This document shows, piece by piece, positions 22,871-34,050 of a DNA stretch of 64,000 nt. The DNA lies in the NCBI GenBank assembly GCA_028622995.1, contig JAJQJQ010000048.1, forward strand, positions 1,612,001 to 1,676,000. The letters run 5' to 3'. The first letter of the stretch is position 1; each line of letters starts with the position of its first letter. Below the pieces are notes generated by a model that did no database searches, was not told the DNA's origin, and saw only the letters and a program-made list of their open reading frames with translations. Source of the stretch: Panagrolaimus kolymaensis (Eukaryota > Nematoda > Chromadorea > Rhabditida > Panagrolaimidae). Position numbers and translations under genes: made by a program.

Positions 22871-23395
22871 AAATAATGATCATGCATGTTTGTGGAAACA
22901 GAGATGTTACATTTTACAGTTTTTTTGTTTGATATTTTAATGTTTTGTATTTCTCCTTTTTTTTCTGATTTTTTTAAATTATTAATTAAACACAACTTAT
23001 TTAACAACAGACATTTATTTTTTGCAAAACCAGAAAATAAAAAAAATTATTCGACAAATAAAAAATAGCTCCATTGCGTGACGTTGTTAGATATTGCAGC
23101 TATGAGGATTGATTTATGGACATAAGGGAACTGCAGTGAATGTTGAACAACCTCCACAACCAAATTTAGCAATTTTCAAAAATGCGGAATCTGTCAAAGG
23201 TTTAATTTCATTTGGATTGACATATTGATTATCAGGGTCTATTTGCTGTCCAGTAGCAACATTTTCTAAAGAAGTATAAGTTGGGTTGAATGCTTTCATA
23301 AAGCAACCATCAGTTTCGCAAATTGAAAATAACCAAATTCCATTCGTTGATCCTTGAGGGTATTGGTAACAATTGTTTTCAATGTCACATGCACA

Positions 23396-23849
23396 CAGTG
23401 TTTGCGAAATTCCATTTTTTTCACTTCCAATTCCAACCAATTCCTGCCCTTCGTATCAATTCCCAATTCCAATCAATTCTTTCACTTCCGAGAATCACTT
23501 CCAATTCTCAAAAAATTCTTATAAAAATTCTATTTTTCAAAAATTTTCATAAAAATTTGTATTCGTTAAAAAAAATTTTTCGGAAATAATGAGTGAAAGC
23601 AATAAATTTATCAATTTTAATCGTTTTGGTCTTCATTTTTTTTTTAAAATATTCCATAAAAATGGCAAACTTTTAATTTTTGAAGCAAAAATATGAAATT
23701 TAAAGGATAAGAATGGAATTAATTCTTTTGAATCAATTCCAATCAATTCCAATCAATTCTCAGTTAAAATCAATCAATTCCACTTCTATAGGAATTGGAT
23801 TGGAATTGGAAGTGGAATTGGAGTTGGAATTGGAATTTCGCAAACACTG
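23396..23849. mobile_element. hAT-like MITE, 454 bp
   Basis: Perfect 18-bp terminal inverted repeats CAGTGTTTGCGAAATTCC, flanked by the 8-bp duplication CATGCACA (23388-23395 and 23850-23857). CAGTG fits the hAT consensus YARNG. The inside has many copies of CAATTCC/GGAATTG-type short repeats and no transposase. Confidence 0.88.
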
Positions 23850-23858
23850 CATGCACAC

Positions 23859-24150
23859 CAGGGTCCGGCGAGACCATGAATTTTACTGATCGAGACCGAG
23901 ACTCGAGACTCGAGACTCGAGACTCATTTTTTTTTCACCGAGACCGAGACTCGAGACTCGATACTCCCATTTTTTTTTTCGAGATGGAGACTCGAGACTC
24001 GATATTCAAATTTTTTTAATCGAGACCAAGACCGAGACTCTCGATATCATATTTTTTTTTATCGAGACCGAGACTCGAGACTTTGGTCTCGAAAAAATCG
24101 ACCGATACTCGAGACTTCGAGACCGAGAGTCTCGGTATCGCCGGACCTTG
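23859..24150. mobile_element. hAT-like MITE with GAGACTCGAGTCTC satellite, 292 bp
   Basis: The ends CAGGGTCCGGCGAGACC and CAAGGTCCGGCGATACC are inverted to each other. The 8-bp duplication ATGCACAC sits at 23851-23858 and 24151-24158, overlapping the duplication of the neighbouring element, so this one inserted second into the edge of the first. The inside is an irregular satellite of GAGACCGAGACTCGAGACTC units separated by T-runs. Confidence 0.87.
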
Positions 24151-24669
24151 ATGCACACATAGTTTCCCAACAAACGCTATACATGTTATCCCTATAAATT
24201 TATAGATTTTAAAAATGTATAAAAACAGACTTGTTTCTTTTTTTTCTTCAAAAAAATGATTCAAAATTTATTGAGTTTCTATGAAGATAAAAAACGAACT
24301 TTTCATTAAAAAACAAATCCACTGCATCAGTATTTGGTTGGTTTGGATAATAATAATCTGCTCCACCATTACGAGGGCAGGAACCTAAAAAATACAAATG
24401 TCAAACATAAAATTAAGATATCCCTAAAATTACCAATTGGTGGTTTCATAATAATATCATTAGATGAAATGGAAGCATCAGGGACGTAAACAGCAGAGGT
24501 GTTTGCTGGTTGATTGCAACATGGTTGTTGGGCCTTGATTGACATAATGCAACTCAAGAATAATACCAAAAACATGGCTTCCATTTTCATGATTACAGCT
24601 GCCTCACAAAAAGGTTGCTTTTTTCAGAGTAAAAAAGCTTTTTATGAAAAAATGTTAAAAGTTGGAAAT

Positions 24670-24679
24670 GCTTTTATAA
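24670..24679 (-). promoter_or_regulatory. TATA element of shared promoter block
   Basis: TTATAAAAGC on the minus strand, 80 bp before the ATG at 24590. The following block (ATTTCC...TTAACATTTTTTC) matches that of the three-module gene at 28927. Confidence 0.6.
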
Positions 24680-25064
24680 GCAACAAATTTGTGCTGATTT
24701 ACATTTTTAAAACACAAAAAATATCATCAGACAAAAGAATGATATTAGTTTTTTTGCAACAAAAAAATAGAAACATTAAAACAAATTCAAATGTTTCTTT
24801 TCTTGTTGATCAACCGCGAAATAAAATTAAAAAAAACTATATATAAAAAATTCTTTAGCATAGGATTAAAAAAATATCTGTAATAAAAAAAACATTTAAG
24901 CCTAATTGTAAGTCAAAAATGTAATATTTATGAAAATGTGAAAGTGTTTAGAATTTAATTTATTCAATATTAAAAAATGCATGAAAAGTAAAAAAGCATA
25001 ATAAAAATAATTCTGTTTAAAAAAAATGCGTGAAAAACAAATGAAAGAAAGCCATAAATGAAAT

Positions 25065-25922
25065 TTATGGATCAAGACAAACATTGTCGATAAAATTGTT
25101 TTCGGCGGACAAGGTATTGCAATAAGGGCATGGATTTGATTGTGCACAAAATTCATATCGACCTAATTTTTTGTAAATGCATTCATATTGATTTCCACAA
25201 TTTTGTCGTTCAAAATTTGCCATACAATCAATTGTTTTTTCTTTCAATTCACAAGTATTTTCTCCAGTTGGATTAATTTTATCGCATTCGGCAATTTGAT
25301 CATCAGTTAAATTGCAAAGTGGCATTAAGTAAACTAAAAAAATTATTTAAATTAATTGTAATTAAAGTAGCAGTTGGACAAGCGAGTTTTAAGGAAAGCA
25401 AAGCTTCAGAAGCGTTAAATATTCAAAATTCTGTGTGAGTCACTTTTAAAACTATTTTTTTCTAGTTCTTGGAAAAGCTGAAACTTTGAAAATAATTACC
25501 TTTTCTAGTACAGCGATAATTAGCTTCAAGATAATAAGTAACAAAAAGTTGAGCGGTTTCAAGATTATTTCCAACAAAAATAACTTTCGAAAAATCTTCT
25601 TTGTTAAAGCAATTTGGGATAATATCTTCTTCGCCAATACATTCAGATAAAGAGTCAAGTGTTTGACAAAATAATGTTTGATTATTTTCGGGAAGATTGT
25701 GGAAGGCATCAGGAGTTTTAGGAATGTGATATTTATCAAAGATATTTTCGTTAAAGCAATTTTCGATAATCTAAAAATACAAAAATTTAGCATACAATTA
25801 AAGAAAAAAACTATAAAAATTTTTACCGTCGCATCATCAGCTGTACATTCAGTGTTAGCTGATTTTACACAGCAAAATACTGTAAGCAATAAAATTACGG
25901 AAAACATAAATTTGGATTCCAT
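25065..25922 (-). CDS. Secreted cysteine-rich protein without GPI tail
   Basis: Exons 25827-25922, 25500-25770 and 25065-25333 join to 211 residues. Signal peptide MESKFMFSVILLLTVFCCVKSA. It shares ECIGEEDIIPNCFNKEDF, NNLETAQLFVTYYLE, IDCMANFERQNCG, CIYKKLGRYEFC and CPYCNTLSAENNFID with the other three copies. It stops at VCLDP, just after the last conserved Cys, so the Ser-rich stalk and hydrophobic end are absent. I infer release from the cell rather than membrane anchoring. It sits between two members of the module family. Confidence 0.82.
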
Positions 25923-26704
25923 TATTTCGTGATAGCTTCAAAAAAATTAAACAAATTCAACCAAAAAGAAACAATGAAAAACTCTATTAAATAAATTTAT
26001 TTGAAAAACGCTTTTATAAGAAAAAACTAATGATGATGATACATTTTTTTCTGAGAAACTAATATGTTTGCTCTTTCTCTCGTCATCAAAATTTCTCGGA
26101 AAAAAAGCAATGAAGAAAGAATATAAAAACATTTTACACAATTACAAAAATAAAGGAAAGGTTATTTTTATTTTTTTAACATTTAAAGTTTGCTCTATTC
26201 CTCTTTGTTTTATTTTTTTCTTATTCACCACCCTACAGAAATAAAGAGTTTTAAACAAGAAACTTAACTTCATTTTTATTCGTTTTGAATTCTGATAGAA
26301 GAAGATAAATTTTAATTTCTCACTTCTTGACTATATATTTTCGATTTGCGATTTACACGAATATTATGCAAAATTTACAATGGAAAATGGGCCTTTTTTT
26401 AAATTTGTGATTAAATATTTGAAAGAATATGGGTTTGAATTTATGACTTTTATTGTCTTCAAAATTTGAGATTAGAATATTTTTCAATTTTTTATTCAAA
26501 AAAATAATTTCTCTCGCGACTAATTTTTTTACTAACGCTAAGATAAATTAAATCATTTAGCAACAGTCATTTATTTTATTTTTTTGGCAAAAAATTCAAA
26601 AAATAAATGAAAATGAAATTTTCGATCGACAAATTTCTAAATTTGTTATGTTGGATAAATTTTTTTAAACAGATCCAACGACGGATGGGGTAGTTGTTGT
26701 TGAT
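25923..26704. other. Intergenic with promoter of the 25065 gene
   Basis: 780 bp, AT-rich. Apart from the TATA block at 26010 I see no gene or repeat. Confidence 0.45.
26010..26019 (-). promoter_or_regulatory. TATA element of shared promoter block
   Basis: TTATAAAAGC then GTTTTTCAAATAAAT on the minus strand, 88 bp before the ATG at 25922. Confidence 0.6.
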
Positions 26705-28927
26705 TCATGAACATAATGGAACTGCAGCCAATGTTGAACAACCTCCGCAACCAATTTTTGATACTTTTAAATATGCTGGATCAGTTAAAGGTTTCATTTC
26801 AAAATTACTGTCATATTGATCATCTGGATTGATTATGCATGCACTATCTGCAACATCAGCTAAGGATGAGAGAGCAAATACACATATCATTGCAAAAACT
26901 CTTAACATCTGCCCTATAAAGGTAGAAAAAAATTTTTAATTTCGGATAAAAAAAATATTGATTTTTTTGATTAAAAATCTGAAATTTTAGTCAGAAAATT
27001 TAGAATAAAAACTAACATATCATTATTAACTAATTGCGCAGTATCAAAAGTTGGTTGAGAAGGAAAATAATAATCTGCTCCACCATTACGAGGGCAAGAA
27101 CCTAAATAAAAAAAAAACATTAAAAATATATCTCATTTTCGCTTAAAATTACCAATCGGTGGTACCATAATAATATCATTAGGCGAAATGGAAGAATCTG
27201 GAATATAAACAGCAGAAGTGTTTGGAGGTTGATTGCAACATGGTTGGACAAACTCTGTTGTCATGGGATTGGAAGTGGTTGTTGTAGTTGTTACTTTTAA
27301 TAAACAAAAAGGTACAACATTGGTTTGCAAACATTCTTCAAATTTAGCATGGTCATTATTAACTTTGCAATTATTATAATGATAAATGCAATCTAAAAAA
27401 AATAAAGAAAATTATGATCTGAAAAATTTATTGCATTTTGTCAAAGTTTAAAAATTTACTTGGGGAAGTTTCATTCCAGCCTCTTGCATGTGCAAGAATT
27501 GCATATGGGGGATAAAATGTTGTTGGTACTGGAGTATTGGTTGTAGTTGGAGCTGCTGTAGTAACAACCATGGCAGGAGGGCAAGTTCTTTCTATTGGAC
27601 ATTTGGAACAACTCATTCTGTTAGCTTTTACATATACAGAATCGGTCAACGGTTTAAACATATCATTTTCAAATTGAGCATCATAACCAATTTGAGTGCC
27701 ATTATTTTTATTAATTAAAGTATCAAAAGTTACAGCTCTCATATGACATCCATCGCTTCCACAAAATGAGTATAATTGAATTAGAGGATAAGGATCGACT
27801 GTTGGTGATTCATAACAATTATTAGTAATGTCACAAACACACAAAGTATCGCAATCATTTGAGATATCATGGCTGAAATATTTTTGTCGAATAAAATAAA
27901 TAGGTTTCTTAGCAAAATTCAAAAAACTTACGAGTAAGTATCAAAGAGATATTGAGTGGCATCGGTACTTTTTGAATCAAAATAAAATTCTGTTCCACCC
28001 GAGCATTCACAAGATCCTTAAAAACTAATTTTTTTTTTCTTCAAAAATTGTTTTTAAAAAAAATAGGTACCGCTAGATAGATGATTGATACTAATTTTAT
28101 TAAGTGAATCAGCTGGAATATAAACAGGCGAAGTGTTTTCCGGTTGAATACAAGGAGCAAGTGTTGTAGTTGGGGATGGTAAAATTATTGGTGTCGAGTT
28201 TGAACAAAATGAAATTGTTGCAAGGGTGCTACAACCTCCACAACCAATTTTTGCAATTTTTAAATATGCAGAATCCGTTAAGGGTTTCCAATTATAGTCA
28301 TTGTCGACATCATATTGATCATCAGGATTTATTAAGGCTCCAGTAACTGTGTTTTTCAATGGAGTACTAGTTGGATTAAAAGCTTTCATGAAGCATCCGT
28401 CACTTTCACAAATTGAATACAAAAACATTCCGCCATCTGAAGCATAAATGTATTGATAACAATTATTTTCGATGTCACAAATACACATATTTCCACCGCA
28501 AAAAAGTAAACTTCTAGCATCACTCCTTAAAAGAAAAATAATTTTTATGGCTTTATATATCAAAAAAAAGAAAATCTCACATGTCATTATTAAAAAATAA
28601 TTCTGTGAGATCGGTGCTTGTTTGAGAAGGAAAATAATAATCAGCTCCACCATCACGAGGGCAAGAACCTACAAAAAATTAAAATATTTAGAAAATGACG
28701 GTATTTTGAAAAACTGTAATATATATTTTTTTAAATTAAAAGTAACCTGTGGCATTTTTTAGAAGAATTCCATCATCCTCATTAGTCGCAATGGAAGTAT
28801 CTGGAACATAAATTGCCGATGTATTTAGAGGTTGATTACAACATGGTTGTTGGGCTTTGATTGACATAACGCAAATGAAGAAAACTACCAAAAACATGGC
28901 TTCCATTTTCATGATTACAGCTGCCAT
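26705..28927 (-). CDS. Three-module secreted 'CCNQP' cysteine-rich protein; last module frameshifted
   Basis: Eight exons: 28747-28927, 28581-28668, 28071-28525, 27932-28016, 27460-27872, 27153-27392, 27017-27101 and 26856-26913. All phases agree, giving 534 residues. The signal peptide starts at MKMEAMF (second Met possible, 28912). Module 1: PCCNQP, SCPRDGGADYYFP, MCICDIENNCYQY, GCFMKAFNP, GCGGCSTLA. Module 2 (after a Pro/Thr linker): PVYIPADS, SCECSGGTEFYF, LCVCDITNNCYE, CSKCPIE. An extra Cys segment follows (NCIYHYNNCK...CLQ...PFC). Module 3: PCCNQPPNTS, SCPRNGGADYYFP, then MCIC and an early stop at 26856. About 150 bp of module 3 is missing and the rest (INPDDQYD...GCGGCSTLAAVPLC) lies in another frame down to 26705. 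Modular duplication is clear; function unknown. Confidence 0.78.
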
Positions 28928-28986
28928 TATTAATCCACAAAAAGGTTGCTTTTTTTCAGAGGAAAAAAGCTTTTTATGAAAAAATG

Positions 28987-30241
28987 TTAAGAATTGAAAT
29001 CGCTTTTATAAGTAACAAATTTGTGCTGATTTATATTTTTAGAATATTTTAAGCAAGATCCAGTAGTTGGTGGATTTGAAGAAGCAGCGGTAATGGTTGT
29101 TGCTGCCGCCGTCGTAAAAGATGTACAACAAAATGATGTTTCTACCGATACACTATTTTCATAAGGTATAGTGTCGTTCTTTTTCCAACATGGATCACTT
29201 GAAGTAAAAAGTGTATTATCATCTTTCAAAAAAATTCTATTTCGACGAATAAGAATTCCAATTACTGACAATATCCTTTCCAACTCTAGTGTAAAATGAA
29301 ATTGAAAGTCATTATCTTTTGAAATGAAAAAATCACAGTTTGAATATGGATCGGAATTGTAACCGCTACATTTTAAATCCACGCTATATTCAAGGTCACT
29401 AGGGCTATTAAAATAAGTCACATTCATATTTATTTTATCAGAGTAAACTTTATAAGTTGCATTCAAAGTCGCTTGAAGTCCGCCTGTCGCCTTAAAAGAC
29501 GACGAGAAAGTTTGACAAATTTCTAAAAAAAAGTTTAATAAAATAAATAAAATTAACTTTAAGTGACTTGCCGCCATTCGAATCTGGAACATCAATATAT
29601 GTAAAATTTTTACAACAAATGCTATGGTTATAGAAAATTGGCCAATAATTACAGTCACTAACTAAAATTTAAAAGGAATCTCGTTTTTATTCTAAAACTA
29701 TTTAAACCAAAAACTAACCTTCTTCATTTATACAAGGTGAAGCAGGATTTGCTAGTGGACTGTAATTAATGAAAATCTCGCCATTGTTAACAAATGTATT
29801 TGCATAGCTTTCATCAATAGACTTATGATCGACAAAAACATTATTGGTAAAAACTCCCAAATCTAAATACCCATCAACATTTGGGATGGAAAAAATATAT
29901 TGCTGAGTTAATAAATCCCAACTCATAGGAATATTCGATTTATGGTCATTTGATATGTAACTATATGTAAGAGGTGTCTTAATTAATTCGATCCAACTTG
30001 ATTCCCATGATCCATAATTTGAAAAGACGATTGTGTTTGGAAATGTAATATTGTTAGGGTTCAAAGCAGCTTGCATATTTATACTATATGCTAAATAACT
30101 GTCATGATTGGAACAATAAAACCAAACTGAAGAATATTCGATTTCAGTACATATTGGTGCTTTCGAAGCTTTAGCATAATCAAGAAATACACCAAAAAAC
30201 AGTAAAGGAAACAACATTTTTAAAAAAGAAGCTTTAGTCAT
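28987..30241 (-). CDS. Secreted protein, unrecognised, with Thr/Ala-rich C-terminal part
   Basis: Exon 1 (29719-30241) encodes a signal peptide (MTKASFLKMLFPLLFFGVFL) and an ectodomain rich in Tyr, Asn and Ser. Exon 3 (28987 to about 29522) has EYSVDLKCSGYNSD, YSNCDFFISKD, CWKKNDTIPYEN, SFCCTS and a Thr/Ala stretch. The middle is uncertain. A Cys-rich exon at 29568-29661 (DCNYWPIF, HSICCKNFTYIDVPD) looks real but its donor GTCACT leaves the frame one base off. An intron GTTAAT...TTTTAAG (about 29560 to 29493) would restore it. Reading straight through from a second acceptor also stays open but gives intron-like sequence. No domain recognised. It has no TTATAAAAGC block at the usual distance. 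Confidence 0.6.
29002..29011 (-). promoter_or_regulatory. TATA element of shared promoter block
   Basis: TTATAAAAGC then GATTTCAATTCTTAACATTTTTTC on the minus strand, 75-90 bp before the two candidate starts of the three-module gene. It overlaps the 3' end of the next gene's coding region (28987), so the two genes are packed tail to promoter. Confidence 0.6.
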
Positions 30242-30794
30242 TTTTTTGTACGACTCAAAAGGTAATGAAAAGCTTTTTTAACTTTTATACCTTAAATAAA
30301 AAGCAATTACGGAAAAGCTTATCAAGTATCAATCATGTGTTTGTGTTTGTGTATAAAGGGTTGTTTGATTTTAAAGTTAACACTGTTTTTCGATAGCTTT
30401 TTTATTATCAAAAAAAAAGAAAGAAATAATTTTAAAGCTTACATATTTTTTTTGTTAAAAATTTCTTAACTAGATTTTTTTTTATCTTTTCTCAAAATGA
30501 TTGATGGAAAAATAAGGATAGTCTCATAAGCTGGGAAAATTTATAAAGAGTGTCGTCTGATAACAAAAAAAATATAAGTGAAAGAAGGTTTCCAAAAACT
30601 TTCATAGATTAGCGTAACCAACAAAATATTTATTGACTAATTTTTTATTTCTTGCTTATCTCAACACTCATTAAAAAAAGGGAAAAAATTTTAATGGAAA
30701 AACAAAATTAAAACTTTTATTTAGCAGAAATTTTTTTTTGTTTGCTTCCTGGTTATTAAAATCATCTACAAAAGTTTATTTTATTTTCAAAAAG
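30242..30794. other. Intergenic between divergent genes
   Basis: 550 bp between the 28987 gene and the third family A gene. T-rich, nothing recognised. Confidence 0.45.
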
Positions 30795-31645
30795 ATGCCA
30801 CTTTTGGAGGCTTTTTTTGAAGTTATGCTTTGTATATTGATTGCAAATTCATTTACTTTATTGTTTTTTACATGGGAATATAATCGAAAAAAGCTACGAA
30901 GGTCGTTACCCCAAAATTTAATGTATTATATTCTAAAAAATGCCTCAACCAAGCTTCAAATCAAAATTTTAAGAAAATCAAAAAAGTTTGGTAAAATTAT
31001 TAAAAGAATTCGCGGCAAAGGTCTTGCCGTGGTTCGAATAAGCTACACATTTTATGAAGAACCAGATATAATATATTTTCTTAACGATAATGATTTAATT
31101 GGGGAATTTACACCCGAATTTATTATTAAAAATTATCAGAAAATTCCCATAAAAAAACAATTGTATATTCATTTTGAAGATAAGGATTATTTATATCTTG
31201 ATCTCATGAAAAAAATTACTCCAAAACTCGATTTCATTAATTTAATCCGGATGGATTTATATGGGTGTGAATTGGATGAAGATGTATTAAAACATTTAAT
31301 GCTTCCAAGTATAAAAACTTTTTGGATGAGATGTTGTAAAGTTATTAATTTTGATACTCCATTGAATGCTTTGAAACTTTTAACTTCAGCTACAAATGTT
31401 ATGTAAGCATCTCAAATTTTAAACAAGATATAATTTTTACTAGTTTTAGAGTTCCATGGCAAAAAGATGTAACATCAATGGATGAATTAATAAATGTTGA
31501 AAGAACTACGAAATTTTTATATTTTTCAATCATTCATATTCCTGAAACTTTAGATGGAGATGAAATTCAATCATTTATCGACGAGCACATGGATGAAGAT
31601 AGCCGCTTATGCTTTAGCGTTGATAATCGATTTAAAATAATTTGA
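30795..31645 (+). CDS. F-box-like family A protein with N-terminal signal anchor
   Basis: Exons 30795-31402 and 31450-31645 join to 267 residues; the 47-bp intron has donor GTAAGC and acceptor GTTTTAG. The N-terminus MPLLEAFFEVMLCILIANSF is hydrophobic and followed by Arg/Lys (YNRKKLRRS), as in a type II anchor. Then LPQNLMYYILKNAST, KKFGKIIKRIRGKG, repeated leucine/strand units and YGCELDEDVLKHLMLP. Exon 2 begins with VPWQ. Intact. The three family A copies share intron position and the VPWQ exon but little else at high identity, so the expansion is older than that of the secreted genes. Confidence 0.74.
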
Positions 31646-31846
31646 TCTAACATGAGTGCAAAATCTAATAAAAGTTGCAGTAAAAACATGTGCAAAAATA
31701 AACAAAACTTTATTAATTTTTATGTAACAACAAAACAAACAAGTACATATTACATACATACAATAGGAAAATTGTAATATCAACATACAAAATACAATAA
31801 TAGTTATACAGACAAACGAAGAAACAAAGTAAAAGATGATGAAAAC

Positions 31847-33237
31847 TTAATGATGACCCATAGCTTGATGATTCTTATAAATAGACATAAAAGTTGCGAC
31901 GAAAGCATCCAAATGATAGATATCCTTTGAACCCAATACGGATGTATGTTCAAAATATGCAGCAGCTTCAATAACTTTTCGTCGAATTTCGGCATGACAA
32001 TAAGGTAGTAAAGCTTCAAGAAGTTCTTCAAAGATCACCGAAGTTGGAATACATCGAGTAAGTAAATCATAAATACGTTGACGAGCTTTGAGAAGTCTGA
32101 AAATGAAAGAAAATGCAACGTAAGAAAACAAAAAGAATATAAGGAAAGTTACCCATCAGAAGAGCAATTCTTGACGATCACGGCAGCAGTATCAATGATA
32201 TATCGTTGCCAATCAGGTTCAATAACTTTATGAGCATCAAGTCTTTTGCCACTAAAAAGAGTCACCAAGTTAATCATGCAAACACAGTAAACTGAAGTAA
32301 CATACTATTGTGCAGAAGCACTTTCTAATAAAAGCATCGCTCGTCGAAGATTACCATTTGAACGTTCAGCAATTGCATCCAAGAAACGATCAGATACATC
32401 AACATTTTCACCGACAGCTGCAACACGAAGACAACTTTTCAACTAAAACAAAAAACATATAGCTAATGCAATAAAAAAAGAAGGTAAAGATAAACATACT
32501 TCATTATCATTAGGAGCACTAACACGAACTACCATACATCGAGATCGAAGAGGTTCAGTAATCTTGCTAACAGAATTACAGCACATTATGATTTTGCACG
32601 TTCCAGCATACTTTTCCATAGTTCGACGAAGAGCATGTTGAGCATCTTTGGTAAGGGTATCAGCTTCCATAAGGATTACGACTAAAAAAGAAAGTATTAG
32701 TAGGTTAAGTAACAGCTAAAGAACGTCATAAAAATGGTAAACAAGCTAATAAATACGATTGTCAAACAAGAAAGCAGCGATATTGTATATATTCATTACC
32801 TTTAAACGGTTTTTGAGCAGCTGAATCAATTTGTTGCGCTTGTGCCATTTGTTTAATAATTTCTTGGACCACAATACGATCATGAATTCCAACATCACTA
32901 AAAACAAGTCATTAAAAGATGCCAGAAAGTAGAGACAAACCAACCTTGGAGTTATTTCAATATGATACAAACTTGATAAAACCATCAATTCCAATTTTCT
33001 TCCAGATGCAGTTTCAAAGTTTCTATTATCCATTTTCATATTCTCAGCTCCATTACCATATAGCTTCTTAAGAATACATCGAATTCTTGTACTTTTCCCA
33101 GCTCCATCAGGACCATAAAAGAGTAAATGTGGAAAGTTTCCAGCTTCGACCAATTCACTCAAGCTTTCTGTCAATCCGTGATGATAATTGAGCGCAGATA
33201 ATTGCGTTGGACGATATTTATCCACCCATAGAGCCAT
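31847..33237 (-). CDS. rfc3: Replication factor C subunit 3 (clamp loader)
   Basis: Six exons: 32945-33237, 32800-32897, 32500-32681, 32306-32442, 32153-32251 and 31847-32096. They join to 352 residues, close to the usual length. RFC3 is a small subunit of the five-part complex that loads PCNA at primer ends. Visible motifs: the N-terminal WVDKYRP, Walker A GPDGAGKST, the VVILMEADTLTKDAQHALRRTME block (Walker B region, with the Asp of the usual 'E-D' pair changed to MEAD), the LRSRC arginine-finger motif, sensor NLRRAM and the C-terminal collar LGSKDIYHLDAFVATFM. Base composition is less AT-rich than in the neighbours. It is the only clear housekeeping gene in the window. Confidence 0.95.
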
Positions 33238-34050
33238 AAATGACTATTGCTATATAAAAATGATGTTGAAAGGTTTCAAAAAAGTTTGACAATGAAAATT
33301 AGTTTGAAAGTGAAAAAGTTTTTTTTGTTTCGAACATCAAAGATTCGCGCGTTTTTCTTGTGAAAGCTGCAGCTTGAGTTTGCGTGTTGAGATTTTTTGT
33401 TTGAAGCCCGAGCTTTGAATTATTTTTTTTACTAACACTTTTTTTGAAAAATATTTATTCATCTAAATTTATGCAATGATTTTTTCCATAAATAAAAAAA
33501 CTCTAAATTAATGCAAACATTTTTCAATCTAGTTTACAGTATCAAAAAGCTTTATCAAAACCATGAAGATATGCATCTTTGATTTTCAAAGTTCAAAAAG
33601 TTGCTTAATTTTTAAACAAAATTTTGGAATAAACTTTGAAGTGATTATCAAAAAATAAATTTAAAAAGAATAAAAGATTGTCATTTAAAAAAATGGGTGC
33701 TATAGAAACAAAATAAAAATTCGACAGTTATTTTAAAAAAGCATGGGTTATTTTTATCAGCGAAGAAAGACATCGTCGTTGTTGTTGTAACTTCCGCTTT
33801 ATTTATTTTTTTTTGTCTTCCTATTTTTTCATTTTTCTTTCTGGACCTTGTAGTAAACAGCCAACCATTACACATAAACAAGATCGATATGTACGTGATT
33901 TTAAAAAGTGGTGTTGCCATAATAAAATGTCTCAATAACTTTAATCAATCAATAAAGCCTTTATTTTAATTATTTTCTTAAAAACCACATTGTCGCTTCT
34001 AATTTATTAAATGTTGTTGTTGTGGCATCATAGAATCCTAAAAAGCAGCC
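33238..34050. other. Intergenic between divergent genes
   Basis: 810 bp holding the promoters of rfc3 and the small membrane-protein gene. An ORF on the minus strand at 33681-33935 lacks a homologue and looks like chance. Confidence 0.45.

Larger units (their letters stand above)
23114..24590 (-). pseudogene. Secreted single-module 'CCNQP' protein, broken by two adjacent hAT-like elements
   Basis: Exons 24434-24590, 24300-24384 (again 85 bp) and 23114-24176. Signal peptide MKMEAMFLVLFLSCIMSIKA, then PCCNQPANTSAVYVPD, SCPRNGGADYYYP, and in exon 3 the CxC site followed by DIENNCYQYP, GCFMKAFNPTYTSL and FGCGGCSTFTAVPLC. Exon 3 is split inside the MCAC codons by two elements lying end to end. 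Removing both with one target copy each leaves 543 bp, an open frame of 180 residues. The rest of the coding sequence is undamaged, so the insertions are young or were captured on one haplotype. Confidence 0.85.

Noticed and set aside
23795..24264. Trp/Arg/Asp-rich ORFs around the GAGACTC satellite
   Set aside because: Translations of short satellite units; they cross the ends of two elements.
32246..32670. Separate small gene inside rfc3
   Set aside because: These frames are exons 3-5 of the clamp-loader gene; phases join cleanly.
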